Of a stretch of 64,000 bases of DNA, positions 19,202-28,523 are shown one piece after another. Positions within the stretch are counted from its first letter, which is position 1. Every line of letters starts with the position of its first letter. The notes under the pieces are model-generated. The model was not told where the DNA came from, ran no database searches, and saw only the letters and a program-made list of their open reading frames with translations. Source of the stretch: Archangium gephyra (lineage in GTDB: Bacteria; Myxococcota; Myxococcia; Myxococcales; Myxococcaceae); the NCBI RefSeq assembly GCF_001027285.1, contig NZ_CP011509.1, forward strand, positions 298,501 through 362,500, given 5' to 3'. The position numbers were made by a program, and so were the translations under genes.

Positions 19202-20590
19202 TCAGGCCGCCTTCTCGTCCTCGCGCACCCGGGGATGACGGGGCGCCTGGCCGCTCAACTGCCGCAGCCCCTCGCGGGCGATGCCCAGGCCTCCCGAGGC
19301 CACGGCCCGGAGCCATGACTGGCCCATCGTCCGCTCGATGAACTCGCGCATCTTGCGCGCATCCCGCAGCAGGGGCGTCAGCAGATTGGGATCGTTGAAG
19401 TTCTCCGAGAAGGCATTGGCCAGCAGTTGGCGCCCGCTCGGGTTGTCCGGGCGTCCGTCGCTGCCGTACTGGGCGATGAGCAGTTGCAGCGCGGGCGGGG
19501 TGATGGGCTCCAGCAGCAGGTTGGTGAAGTCGTGGGTGGCGCGGCCATGGCGCTCGTAGAAGCGCTCGAAGGTGTCCGTCATCCACGCCGCGTCGAAGGG
19601 CCTGTCCTGGTGCGCGACGATGCACTCGACGAGGTTGCGCACCATCTTGTTGCCATTGTTGGCCCCCTGGCCGGCGATGGGGTCCACCGACATGGCCGTG
19701 TCCCCCAGGGCCATCACCACCCGGCCCGAGGGCAGCCGCCCCGCGGGCTTGCGCACGGTGGGCACGAACTTCCCCACCAGCCACCCGTTGGCATCCGACG
19801 TCTCCGCGTCCTTCACCCACGGGTAGTCCCAGGGGAGCAGCTCGCGGATGAGCTGCTTCGCGATCTCCAGCACCCGCGCGGCGCTCGTCGCCTCCTGGAA
19901 GCGGTCCATGGGGCCGCCCGGCTGGGCCTCGAAGAGGAGGTTCCAGCTCGCCCCGGCGTCCTTGTGGAAGTAGGGCACCCAGAAGCACTCGCCCCGGCCA
20001 GGCAGCAGGTTGATCTTGACCGGCAGCAGGGGGACGCCGTCGAAGCCCAGCCGGGGCCCCTTCACACACACCATGGCCAGGTGGCGCTGGGGCTTGTCGT
20101 AGACGCTGCGCCCGGCGTCGCGCTCGAAGAGGCGGTGCAGCTCGGCCCGCCCAGCGGCCACCAGGGTGAGGTCATTCGCCGCGGCGAGCTCCTCCAGGCG
20201 CGGAATCGAGACGGATTCGATCTCCACCCCGCCCCCGCGCGCCTTCAACGCGTGCATCCAGTGGTGGCTCTGCAGGCGCAGATCGATGGCGGCACAGGGC
20301 GCGTGCAGCCGTCCGGTGAGGGTGAGCAGCTGGTTGCCCGGCTTGGGGCACACGGTGATGTGGAAGCCATCGCCCCAGGGGAGCTGGCCGGCCCAGGGGT
20401 TGAGGTCCAGCTCGTGCTCGAAGCGCAGCGAAAGGTCGAAGCGCGCCGCCGTCCCGGTGGGCCGGCTCTCGTTCAGCCACTGCTCGGGCGTCTTGTCCGA
20501 GTAGAGCGTCACCCGGTAGCCCGCCTTGAGCAGCGCGTGCGCCGCCAGCAGCCCCGCCTGTCCGGCACCCACGATGGCGATGTTCCGCAT
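19202..20590 (-). CDS. StyA-like FAD-dependent (styrene/indole) monooxygenase
   Basis: 462 residues. The FAD loop IAIVGAGQAGLLAAHAL is at the N-terminus, and MALGDTAMSVDPIAGQGANNGNKM is the second flavin motif. RPTGTAARFDLSLRFEHELDLNPW is characteristic of the StyA-type two-component epoxidases, which take reduced FAD from a partner reductase. No StyB-type reductase is visible next to it. GGGGGAGAC precedes ATG 20590. It lies 11 bp behind the PLP-enzyme gene, probably one operon with the sensor kinase upstream. The C-terminal tail (HPRVREDEKAA) is polar. The substrate is probably an indole- or styrene-like aromatic but cannot be fixed. Confidence 0.86.
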   Translation of the reverse strand: MRNIAIVGAGQAGLLAAHALLKAGYRVTLYSDKTPEQWLNESRPTGTAARFDLSLRFEHELDLNPWAGQLPWGDGFHITVCPKPGNQLLTLTGRLHAPCAAIDLRLQSHHWMHALKARGGGVEIESVSIPRLEELAAANDLTLVAAGRAELHRLFERDAGRSVYDKPQRHLAMVCVKGPRLGFDGVPLLPVKINLLPGRGECFWVPYFHKDAGASWNLLFEAQPGGPMDRFQEATSAARVLEIAKQLIRELLPWDYPWVKDAETSDANGWLVGKFVPTVRKPAGRLPSGRVVMALGDTAMSVDPIAGQGANNGNKMVRNLVECIVAHQDRPFDAAWMTDTFERFYERHGRATHDFTNLLLEPITPPALQLLIAQYGSDGRPDNPSGRQLLANAFSENFNDPNLLTPLLRDARKMREFIERTMGQSWLRAVASGGLGIAREGLRQLSGQAPRHPRVREDEKAA

Positions 20591-20601
20591 GTCTCCCCCG
20601 T

Positions 20602-21738
20602 TCACACGATGGCGTCCAGCTCCTCCAGGAGCCGGTCCACGTCCGCCTCGGTATTATAGAGGTGTGGGGACACGCGGATGCTATCGCCGCGCACGCTCAC
20701 GAACACCTTGCGCGCCGCCAGCTTCGCCGCCACGTCCGGCCCGTAGCCTCCCCGCCGCTTCAAGCCCACCATGTGCCCCGCCCGCTGCGTCTCCGGCGGC
20801 ACCTCCAGCGTGAGCGCCCTCGCGCCCTTCGCCACCCGCTCCGTCAGCGCGCGCAGCGTCTCCTGCACGTCCCCCACGCCCCACTTGAGCAGCTGCCGCA
20901 GCGCCGCCATCGCCATCGGCACCAGCACGAAGTTGCTGCGCTCGCCCACGTCGAAGCGCCTCGCCCCCGGCTGGAAGTCGTCCCGGTAGTCCACCAGCCG
21001 CGTGAAGTCCTCGCTCCCCCCGCGCATCAGCCAGTTGTGCTCGATGGGCCTCCCCTCGCGGAACCTCGGCGCCACGTACAGGTAGCCCTGGCTGTAGGGC
21101 CCCATCAGCCACTTGTAGCCCGCCGCCGCCAGGAAGTCCGGCTTCACCTCCGCCACGCTCAACGGCAGCGCGCCCAGCGACTGCGTCGCGTCCACCGCCA
21201 GCGCCGCGCCCACCTCGCGCGCCCGCTGCCCCACCCGCACCAGGTCCACCAGCCCACCGTCCGTCCAGTGGCAGTGCGGCACCGCCACCAGCGCCGTGCG
21301 CTCGTCCAATTCCTCCAGCAGCGCCCGCGTCCAGTCCCCGTCCTCCGGCCGGCGCACCGTCACCACCTGCCCGCCCGCGCGCTCCGCCAGCTCGCGCCAC
21401 GGGTACACGTTGGAGGGGAACTCCTCGGCCAGCACCAGCAGCCGCTGCCCCACGCGCACCGGCACGTTCGCCGCCGCCACCGCCAGCCCGTAGCTCGCCG
21501 AGGGCACCAGCGCCACCCCGTCCGCGTCCGCGTCCACCAGCCGCGCGAAGAGCTTCCGCAACGCCTCCGAGTCCGTGAAGAAGTCCTCGGGCCGCAGCAG
21601 CCACGGCCTCGACTTGCGCCCCACCGCTTCCTTCCCCACCTCGCTCACCTCGTGCAGCTGCGGGGACATGTACGCGCAGTTGATCCACGTGACGTCATCG
21701 GGCAGGTCGAAGAGGTGGCGCTGGGCGGGAAGGATCAT
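20602..21738 (-). CDS. Class V aminotransferase-fold PLP enzyme
   Basis: 378 residues. Resembles the cysteine desulfurase/kynureninase-like class V fold: YMSPQLHEV opening, SASYGLAVAAANVP phosphate-binding region, the DATQSLGALPLSV segment with PLP-contact Asp, and the Schiff-base Lys in AAGYKWLMGPYSQGYLY. The C-terminal SVRGDSIRVSPHLYNTEADVDRL is typical. The reaction is not predictable from sequence; members act as lyases, epimerases or desulfurases. The ATG overlaps the stop of the histidine kinase gene by four bases, so translation is coupled. The StyA-like monooxygenase follows after 11 bp. Confidence 0.86.
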   Translation of the reverse strand: MILPAQRHLFDLPDDVTWINCAYMSPQLHEVSEVGKEAVGRKSRPWLLRPEDFFTDSEALRKLFARLVDADADGVALVPSASYGLAVAAANVPVRVGQRLLVLAEEFPSNVYPWRELAERAGGQVVTVRRPEDGDWTRALLEELDERTALVAVPHCHWTDGGLVDLVRVGQRAREVGAALAVDATQSLGALPLSVAEVKPDFLAAAGYKWLMGPYSQGYLYVAPRFREGRPIEHNWLMRGGSEDFTRLVDYRDDFQPGARRFDVGERSNFVLVPMAMAALRQLLKWGVGDVQETLRALTERVAKGARALTLEVPPETQRAGHMVGLKRRGGYGPDVAAKLAARKVFVSVRGDSIRVSPHLYNTEADVDRLLEELDAIV

Positions 21739-24347
21739 GGCCGCGCGAGCATAGCCCGCGCGCCCGCATCCGCGGCGTCCGCCGGTAGCTCCACGGTGAA
21801 CGTGGAGCCCCTCCCCACCTCGCTCTCCACGAGGATGGAGCCCCCCAGCGCGCTGACAATCTGCTGGGTGATGTGCAGCCCCAGCCCCAGCCCGCCGTAG
21901 TGGCGCTCGGACACCGCGCGCTCGAACTTGCCGAAGATGCGGCCCCGGTGCTCCGGCGCGATGCCAATCCCCTCGTCCCGCACCGACAGCCTCGCCCCAC
22001 CGTGCTCCCACCCCACCTTCACGTGGATGGGCCGGCCCGCTCCGTACTTGAACGCGTTGGTCAGCAGGTTCGTCACCACCTGCTCCAGCCTCAACCGGTC
22101 CCACTGGCCCACCACCGGCTCCCCGTTCACCAGCTCCACCCGGCAACCCGAGCGCACCGCCTCGGCCGACAGCTGCTCGAGCACCTCCCCCACCACCGCC
22201 CTCAGGTCCACCGTCTCCAGGTGCAGCGGCAGCCGCCCCTGCGCCAGCTTCGCCACGTCCAGCAGGTCATTCACCAGCCCCGCCAGCTTGCGCACCTGCG
22301 ACTCGCAGCCCCGCACCGCCCGGAGAATCCGCTCGGGCGGCACCGGCTCGCCCCCCTGCCCCTCCACCACCCGCCGCAGGCCCTGCAGCTGCAACCGCAG
22401 CGGCGTCAGCGGCGTCTTCAGCTCGTGCGAGGCCACCGCGAGGAACTCGTCGCGCAGGCGCACCGCCCGCTGGGACTCCAGGAAGAGCCGCGCGCTCTCC
22501 AGCGCCGACGCCAGCCGGTGCGCCAGCTCCTGCCCCATGGCCAGGTCCTCCGGCCCATGGCGCCGCCGCGGCATGCACGCGCCCAACGTGACGAGCCCCA
22601 GCACCCGCTCGTGCGAGCGCAGCGGCACCACCATCACCGAGCACACCTCCCCCTCCTCCAGCACCTGCTCCACCGGGACGAAGCCCGGCGACAGGTGCCG
22701 CCACGTCTCCGCGCGGAAGTCCTGGAAGAGCAGCGGCTCGCCCGAGTGCAGCGCCTCCAGCAGCGGGCCCCCGGAGTCGTGCAGCGAGGGCATGGGCCAG
22801 GCCCGGCGCAACCGCAGCTCCCGCGCCCTGTCCTCGTGGGCCACCGCCGCGCGCCGCAGCCCGCCCTCGGGCGTCACCAGGTCGATGACACACCACGAGG
22901 CCACCGACACGCTCGCCAGACACGCCACGTGCTGAAGCGTGGCGTCCGAGGCTTCCAGGGACTGGCCCAGCACCCGGCTCGCCGTGGCGAGGAAGCGCAC
23001 CGCCCCCTCCGCCCGCTTGAGGTCCGACAGGTCCAACACGAAGGTGAGCGTGCGCGCCTGCTCCTCCACCTGCGCCGAGCCCGTCAGCACCGGCACGCGG
23101 CTGCCATCCCCGCGCAGCAACTCCAGCTCGAAGGCGGGGGACACCCCGCGCGACCACAGCTCGCGCAGCCCGCGCTCTCCCACCTCCCGGCCCTCGGGCG
23201 GCACCAGCGCCTGCCACCGCAGCGTGCCCCGCTCCAGCTCCTCGCGGCCGTGCCCCACCAACGAGAGGAAGGCGTCATTGGCCTCGAGGATGCGCCCGTC
23301 CTCGTCCGAGAAGGCCAGCCCCATCATGTCCGACTCCATGATGCGGCGGAACACGGCCTCGCCCTGGCGCAGGGACTTCTCCAGGCGCAGCCGCTCGGTG
23401 ATGTCCTCGAGCAGGGCCACGGCGGCCGTCACCCGGCCCTCGGCGTCCCGCACCGGCCCGGCGCGCACCGACAAGCTGTAGCGCGAGCCGTCCGGGCGCA
23501 GCACCTCCATCACCTCGCCGCGCACCACCTCGCCCCGGGTGAGGGCCCGCACCAGCGGCCACTCGTCGGGGGCGTAGGGCCGCCCGTCCGGATGGAAGCC
23601 GTGCCTGGCGGACGTGTACTCGTCCCTGCTCCAGTTGGCGGGGATGGAGCCTCCGTGGACCCGCACCGCTTGCTCATTGCCCATCACCAGCCGGCCGTCC
23701 GGAGCCTCGGCGAGGATGACGGCCTGGGGCATCTGTTGCAGCACGGCCCGCAGGCGGCGGTGCTCCTGCTCCAGCAAGCGGCGCTGCTCCTCGGCCTCGG
23801 CCCGGGCCCGCTCGGCCTGCTCGCGCAGCTCGCGCTCGCGGGCGTAGAGGTGGGCACGCTCCAGCGCCTGCGCGCACTGGCGCGAGACGAGGCAGGCGAA
23901 GTCCTTGTCCTCCTCCGCGAAGCCCCGCTCCCGCTCGAAGCCGAGCGTCAACACGCCCAGCACCCGCCCCTCCACCTCCAGCGGCAGGCTGGCCCAGGCG
24001 CGCTGGTGGCTCAAGGGCAGGCCCTCCATCAACGGGTAGCGCGCGAGCAGCGCCTCCAGGGACTCCACCCACACCGGCTCGCCCACGCGCGCCGCCTCGG
24101 AGATGGGCAGCGGCGCGTCCAGGGCCAGGCAGGTCCACGGCTCGAGGTCCAGCCGGGGTATCCCCACCAGCTGGACGAGCCGCAGCACTCCTGGCTCCTC
24201 CACCAGGTAGATGGAGCAGTCGGCCGCCCCCATCGCCGGCCCCGCCTGCCCTACGATGACGCGGGCCACCTGCTCGGGCGTGAGCGCCTGCGACAGCTTG
24301 CTCGTCACCTGCTGGAGCCGCAGCAGCCGCTCCATCGTCCGTCGCAT
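21735..24347 (-). CDS. GAF/PAS multi-sensor histidine kinase
   Basis: 870 residues, no membrane segment. Order: GAF (about 15-165), a coiled coil (RERELREQAERARAEAEEQ), two PAS domains (about 210-345 and 350-470), a second GAF (about 480-640), HisKA with phospho-acceptor His641 in ASHELKTPL, then HATPase with N, G1 and G2 boxes (NLLTNAFKYG, DEGIGIAP, GGLGLGLHI). No receiver domain or response regulator is adjacent, so it is an orphan kinase. I use ATG 24347; ATG 24335 is an alternative and the ribosome binding site is weak. Its stop overlaps the PLP-enzyme start, so the signal input and two catabolic-looking enzymes share a transcript. Confidence 0.9.
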   Translation of the reverse strand: MRRTMERLLRLQQVTSKLSQALTPEQVARVIVGQAGPAMGAADCSIYLVEEPGVLRLVQLVGIPRLDLEPWTCLALDAPLPISEAARVGEPVWVESLEALLARYPLMEGLPLSHQRAWASLPLEVEGRVLGVLTLGFERERGFAEEDKDFACLVSRQCAQALERAHLYARERELREQAERARAEAEEQRRLLEQEHRRLRAVLQQMPQAVILAEAPDGRLVMGNEQAVRVHGGSIPANWSRDEYTSARHGFHPDGRPYAPDEWPLVRALTRGEVVRGEVMEVLRPDGSRYSLSVRAGPVRDAEGRVTAAVALLEDITERLRLEKSLRQGEAVFRRIMESDMMGLAFSDEDGRILEANDAFLSLVGHGREELERGTLRWQALVPPEGREVGERGLRELWSRGVSPAFELELLRGDGSRVPVLTGSAQVEEQARTLTFVLDLSDLKRAEGAVRFLATASRVLGQSLEASDATLQHVACLASVSVASWCVIDLVTPEGGLRRAAVAHEDRARELRLRRAWPMPSLHDSGGPLLEALHSGEPLLFQDFRAETWRHLSPGFVPVEQVLEEGEVCSVMVVPLRSHERVLGLVTLGACMPRRRHGPEDLAMGQELAHRLASALESARLFLESQRAVRLRDEFLAVASHELKTPLTPLRLQLQGLRRVVEGQGGEPVPPERILRAVRGCESQVRKLAGLVNDLLDVAKLAQGRLPLHLETVDLRAVVGEVLEQLSAEAVRSGCRVELVNGEPVVGQWDRLRLEQVVTNLLTNAFKYGAGRPIHVKVGWEHGGARLSVRDEGIGIAPEHRGRIFGKFERAVSERHYGGLGLGLHITQQIVSALGGSILVESEVGRGSTFTVELPADAADAGARAMLARP

Positions 24348-24515
24348 CCTGTGCGGCCGTGTGTCGCTCACCCGTATCCCATTGGGCACAGTCCACACGT
24401 TCAACAGCCCCCGCGCCTTTTCTTCCTCCTGCCCCGGAGGGGGGGTTGTCCCGGGGAACGGTGGAGGGCACGGGCGCCCGGCTGGGTGCACGCTCTCGAC
24501 CCGAGGCTTCCGCTC

Positions 24516-24550
24516 CCCTCACCCCGTCCCTCTTCCGGAGGGAGAGGGGG
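24516..24550 (+). repeat. REP-like GC hairpin, copy 1
   Basis: Begins CCCTCACCCCGTCCCTC and ends in GGAGGGAGAGGGG, an inverted repeat able to form a GC-rich hairpin. It lies a few bases beyond the stop of the NlpC/CHAP-like gene and before the kinase gene. The same sequence recurs four more times in the window. It could serve as a terminator for the upstream gene, but no T-run follows. Confidence 0.75.
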
Positions 24551-24559
24551 CTCACGGGG

Positions 24560-25273
24560 TTACAGCCGCGACACCGAGGCGTAGCCGCTGAAGAGCTCGC
24601 TGGCCAGTCTCGCGCGCTCGCCGCCCTCGGCCCGGCGGATGTAGTCGTTCAACACGCGCCCGCCCTGGCCGTGCTTGCCCGGAAAGCCCAGGTTCATCCG
24701 CGAGCGCTTCACCCCACTGCCGCCGCGGTGCACGAAGACCACGGTGCCATCGCGCTCCACCGACTCGATGACGCCCACGTGCGTCAGCCCGTCGTTGCGC
24801 TCCCCATCCCGGTTGCGGTCATACGTCTCGCGGAAGAAGACGATGTCTCCGGGCTTCGGCGTGCGCTTGTGCAGGGCCCCCGCACGCTGCGCGCGCCGGT
24901 GGATGGCGCTCACCGCGTTCTCCCCGGGCAGCGTGCCGTGCGACAGCAGCTCGATGCCCACCTCCTGGTAGGCGGCGCGCACCAGCCCGGAGCAGTCGTC
25001 CGGCACGCGGTACGCGGTGAGCGAGGCGCCCACCAGCTTCCCGGCACGGCTGGCCACACGCCGTCCCTTCGGCAGGGGGGCCGCGGGCCGCTTCTTCTTC
25101 GCGGGCGTGGCCTTCACCACGGACTTCGTGGTGCCACGCGCGGGCGTACGAGGGGTGGCCGTGGCCTTCTTCGACTTCGCCGCGGGCTTCACCGGTCCAC
25201 GTGGTGCGGCCACGGCCGGAGCCGTGCCGAGCACCGCGAGCATCAATGGCAGCAAGAGCTTGCGAAGCATCAT
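24560..25273 (-). CDS. Secreted CHAP/NlpC-P60-like amidase/peptidase
   Basis: 237 residues. A clean signal peptide MMLRKLLLPLMLAVLGTAPAVAA is followed by a Lys/Thr/Pro-rich linker (SKKATATPRTP, KATPAKKKRP) of about 50 residues. The catalytic domain has the Cys in DDCSGLVRAAYQEVG and the His in THVGVIESV, with PGDIVFFRE between them, as in NlpC/P60 and CHAP cysteine peptidases that cut peptidoglycan peptides. The basic linker could bind the wall or polyanions. Start taken at the first of two adjacent ATGs (25273). A divergent membrane-protein gene lies 161 bp away. Confidence 0.85.
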   Translation of the reverse strand: MMLRKLLLPLMLAVLGTAPAVAAPRGPVKPAAKSKKATATPRTPARGTTKSVVKATPAKKKRPAAPLPKGRRVASRAGKLVGASLTAYRVPDDCSGLVRAAYQEVGIELLSHGTLPGENAVSAIHRRAQRAGALHKRTPKPGDIVFFRETYDRNRDGERNDGLTHVGVIESVERDGTVVFVHRGGSGVKRSRMNLGFPGKHGQGGRVLNDYIRRAEGGERARLASELFSGYASVSRL

Positions 25274-25434
25274 CCGAGCAGACGAGCGTACCGCCCGGCG
25301 CATTCACCCGCGAGGGGCCGGGGCCGTGGCTTCGCGTGCCCGCCTGTTCACCAGACTACGGCTCGCGGGCCCACATGCCGTGACATCGGCCCCCCGCGAC
25401 CTCCACCTACCTTGGCTCCAGACATCCGAGGGGG

Positions 25435-28077
25435 ATGGTCTTGCTGTTACAGGGTACCCAGTGGCTTCTCGAGGCGTTGCGGTTCACTCCGTTCTCGCCG
25501 CTCTCGCTCCTGCTCCTCCTGGTGGGTGTCCTCCTGGCGCTGCTCTTGCTCCTGGTGCTGCTGCCCTGGCTCTGCTGGCCCTACCTGGGCGGAATGTTCC
25601 CCCGCCTGACGGCCTCCATCTCTCCCTTCCTGCCCATCGGGCTGCTCCTGATCGCCCTCAGCGGCGTTGTCTTCCTCGGCTTCGAGTGGGTCCTCAACTG
25701 TCTCTGGCGAAGCTCGGGGTGGGGGGCCGGGTTCCGCCAGCTGCCCATGGTGGGGGCGTTCGACTGGATCTGGCCCTGGTTGCCCACCCTGTTCACCTTC
25801 TTCGTGCTCCTGCTCGTCGGGGCCGTCTCCCTGTCCCGCCGGATCTTCCACCTCGCGACGATCCTCGTCCTGCTCTTCGTCACCCTGGGCGTGGCCCTGC
25901 ACGCGGCGCCCTCTCACTTCGAGGCACCGCCTCCGGCCAACACCTCGGAGGCGGCACCCCCTCCCGAGGAGCGGACGACCTCGCAGCTCGCCGCCGAGCG
26001 CTTCGAGGAGCGCGTCTTCGCCCCGCTCTTCCATGCCCCGAACGCGAAGCCGGATGTCTTCACGGTGGGCGCCTTCGGGCTCGTCCTGCTGTTGGGCTAC
26101 AGCTGGTTGGATCGCCTCAACCTCCGGCGCTCGCTGCGGCCCATCCACGTCGCCAGCATCACGGACACCCGGGGCAAGGGCCCCCCGGAGGCCCGGCCCG
26201 ACCTCGAGCAGCTCATGCGCGAGCACCTCCACCGCAACATGCCCCACACCCCGCCCTGGCTCCCCGGTGGGACGCTGCAGTACTGGCAGGACTTCGCCGA
26301 GAAGCAGTCCACCCGGGATGACCACTGGCTCATGCGGGCGATGACCGTGGCCCTGCGCCTCATCCAACCCCCGTCCGGGCTGGAGCTCACCTGCACCCTC
26401 GTGCGGAAGGCCGAGCCGGGAAGCGGGGCGCCAGTGTGGGGGACGCCCGGCCCGCCCCCGAGCCACCGCGAGCACTACGGCATCCGGGTGCAGATGGTGG
26501 ACCTGCGGACCCGGCAGACGCTGATGGCACGCACCATCTGGAGCACGCGCAGCATCGAGCTCGCCGTGGAGCAGGCGGCCTACGCCGCCGTGGAGCGCGC
26601 CTTCCGCGAATGCAAGACGCTGCCCGAGTGGGTGCACTGGGAGGAGGATGACGGCGCCGCGCTGCGCATGTACCACCAGGGCGTGCGCACGCTCACCCGG
26701 GGCGCCTGTGGCGCGAAGCCGGCCCAGAAGGCCCGCCTGCTGTTGCAGCGGGCGGCGAAGCGCAGTCCGGGGAGCGCGCTGGCACGGCTGCAGCTCGCCG
26801 AGGCGCTCGAGGCTTGCGGAGACTACGTGGGAGCCATCGAGCTCTACCTCAATGTCACCTCGCGCTACCCGCGCCTGCTGGTGGCGAAGTACCGGCTGGC
26901 CTCCACCTGCCGCGGCTTCCGCCGGTGGGGCCAGAAGATGGCCGAGGAGGCGCCGACGGCTCAGCGCCCGCTGGCACGGGAGCGGCTCCAGCAGGCCCTC
27001 ACCGCCCCTCATGCCCGCGGGCTGTGGAGACCCACGTGGCTGGGCCGGTGTTTCCGCCTGCTGCCCGCCGAGCTCGACACCCACTGTCTGGACAGCCTTC
27101 ACGGCGTGCTGCTCAACATGGCCCGCCGGGCCTTGCGGCAGCAGGGCGGGGTGCTCCGGCTCCTCCATTGGTGCCTCAACGCCACGGATCGCCGCCTCTT
27201 CTGGCACACCCGGCTGTGGCCTCCCCGCCGGCAGCGGGATTACCGCCTCGCCACCCGCTCCGCCCTGCGCTGCGTCGAGTGGCACCAGATCGAGCTCCAG
27301 AGCGCTCAGCTCCGGCGGGCCAACAGGGGCTTCAGCTACCAGCGGCCGTGTCTGGCGGGCCGCCGGCTGTGGAGCCGCATTCTCGCCCATCGGCTGACCC
27401 GCGAGGTGACCTGGGCCTCCCGGATTCCCCGCAACTGGCTGGGAGCCGCCAACTTCAACCTCGCCTGTCTCTATGCGCTGCGCCTGGAGACCGGGCAGCG
27501 CGAGCTGCTGTCGCTGCTGATGACGTTCGACCCCCAGGTCCTCCACTCGTTCGGAGACCCATTCTTCGAGGCCTACGTCGATGCCCTCGGGGCCACGGAC
27601 GTCCTGCAACCGGCACGGCCAGGAACGACCGGCGGCTCATTCGACGACAGGCGGCGCACGGAGCTCCTGGCGCTCAAGGCGCTCATGGACCTGGCCACCG
27701 GACTGGTCTGGCACCACCGGCGGGAGCTGTCCTGGCGACGGCACGGGAAGCTGCTCCGGACGGTGGTGGCTCACGATGACGACGACAGGAGGAAGACCGG
27801 AGTGGACCCGGACGCACGCCCCGCGCTCGAGGCCGTGGCCCGCCACGTCGTGGACTCCCACGAGAACGTCCAGAAAGCCATCGAGCACCTGAGCTGCTCG
27901 CTCCGGGATCCCGAGGGGCCGTTCTCCTCCAAGACCTGGAAGTGGCTGCTCCAGCATCCGGACCTCCAGGCCCTGCGCCCCCAATGCAGGTTCCAGGCAT
28001 GGGAGCGGCTCATCCGGCCCGAGCCACCCCCCACCGGCCCCGTCCGGACGCGGCTGGAGCCCGCGAGCGCCACGTAG
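25435..28077 (+). CDS. Large membrane protein with TPR-like repeats, unknown function
   Basis: 880 residues. The first 160 residues carry four or five hydrophobic helices (LLLLLVGVLLALLLLLVLLPWL; FLPIGLLLIALSGVVFLGF; LFTFFVLLLVGAVSL; ILVLLFVTLGVALHA). A Pro-rich loop follows, then another helix near 210 (VGAFGLVLLLGYSWL). The remainder is cytoplasmic-looking: an alpha/beta stretch to about 400, then TPR-like helices (LLLQRAAKRSPGSALARLQLAEALEACGDYVGAIELYLNV). The C-terminus is Arg/Trp-rich. I recognise no family. It stands alone, flanked by divergent and convergent genes. Confidence 0.8.
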   Translation: MVLLLQGTQWLLEALRFTPFSPLSLLLLLVGVLLALLLLLVLLPWLCWPYLGGMFPRLTASISPFLPIGLLLIALSGVVFLGFEWVLNCLWRSSGWGAGFRQLPMVGAFDWIWPWLPTLFTFFVLLLVGAVSLSRRIFHLATILVLLFVTLGVALHAAPSHFEAPPPANTSEAAPPPEERTTSQLAAERFEERVFAPLFHAPNAKPDVFTVGAFGLVLLLGYSWLDRLNLRRSLRPIHVASITDTRGKGPPEARPDLEQLMREHLHRNMPHTPPWLPGGTLQYWQDFAEKQSTRDDHWLMRAMTVALRLIQPPSGLELTCTLVRKAEPGSGAPVWGTPGPPPSHREHYGIRVQMVDLRTRQTLMARTIWSTRSIELAVEQAAYAAVERAFRECKTLPEWVHWEEDDGAALRMYHQGVRTLTRGACGAKPAQKARLLLQRAAKRSPGSALARLQLAEALEACGDYVGAIELYLNVTSRYPRLLVAKYRLASTCRGFRRWGQKMAEEAPTAQRPLARERLQQALTAPHARGLWRPTWLGRCFRLLPAELDTHCLDSLHGVLLNMARRALRQQGGVLRLLHWCLNATDRRLFWHTRLWPPRRQRDYRLATRSALRCVEWHQIELQSAQLRRANRGFSYQRPCLAGRRLWSRILAHRLTREVTWASRIPRNWLGAANFNLACLYALRLETGQRELLSLLMTFDPQVLHSFGDPFFEAYVDALGATDVLQPARPGTTGGSFDDRRRTELLALKALMDLATGLVWHHRRELSWRRHGKLLRTVVAHDDDDRRKTGVDPDARPALEAVARHVVDSHENVQKAIEHLSCSLRDPEGPFSSKTWKWLLQHPDLQALRPQCRFQAWERLIRPEPPPTGPVRTRLEPASAT

Positions 28078-28086
28078 ATGGGGGTC

Positions 28087-28512
28087 CTACGTGCGCAGCC
28101 GGCTCAGCAGCCAGCCTCCGCCCACCAGGCCCAGCACCGTGCTCAGCGACTTCGCCGGACCGCGCAGCAGCCGCGACTCCAGCACGTCCACGCGGTCCGC
28201 CACCAACAGCAGCATCACGTGGCGCGCCCGGTTCTCCGGTATCCCGTACGCCACCCGCCGCAGCACCCCGCTCAGCCCCTTGGGCGGCGCCGCCGTGCCG
28301 AACGCCGGCGTCAGCGCGTCCAGCTCCGCCCGCTTGAGCACCGGGAAGTCCGGCGGCGGCTGGCGCTCCGGCCTGTCCCAATGCGCGCCCCCGCGCGGCT
28401 CCGGCTTCAACAGCATGGGCACTCCGGGCCGGTTGTTCGGGTCTCCATCCACACCCCAGCCGGGAATGTCCGCGTGCACCTGCTCGGCCGTCGTCATGTC
28501 TTGCTCAGCCAT
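28087..28512 (-). CDS. Hypothetical protein coupled to the alcohol dehydrogenase
   Basis: 141 residues, starting 11 bp after the stop of the Zn-dependent dehydrogenase with GAGGAG upstream of the ATG. The N-terminal half is polar and Pro-rich (PGWGVDGDPNNRPGVPML). The second half contains two helical hydrophobic stretches (RARHVMLLLVADRVDVLESRLL; SLSTVLGLVGGGWLLSRL), so it may associate with membrane. No family is recognised. The tight spacing suggests a shared transcript with the dehydrogenase. Confidence 0.72.
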   Translation of the reverse strand: MAEQDMTTAEQVHADIPGWGVDGDPNNRPGVPMLLKPEPRGGAHWDRPERQPPPDFPVLKRAELDALTPAFGTAAPPKGLSGVLRRVAYGIPENRARHVMLLLVADRVDVLESRLLRGPAKSLSTVLGLVGGGWLLSRLRT

Positions 28513-28523
28513 CCCGTGTCTCC

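Noticed and set aside
24348..24559. Small RNA or riboswitch in front of the kinase gene
   Set aside because: The only structure is the REP-like hairpin, which recurs at unrelated loci; no conserved riboswitch pattern is visible.
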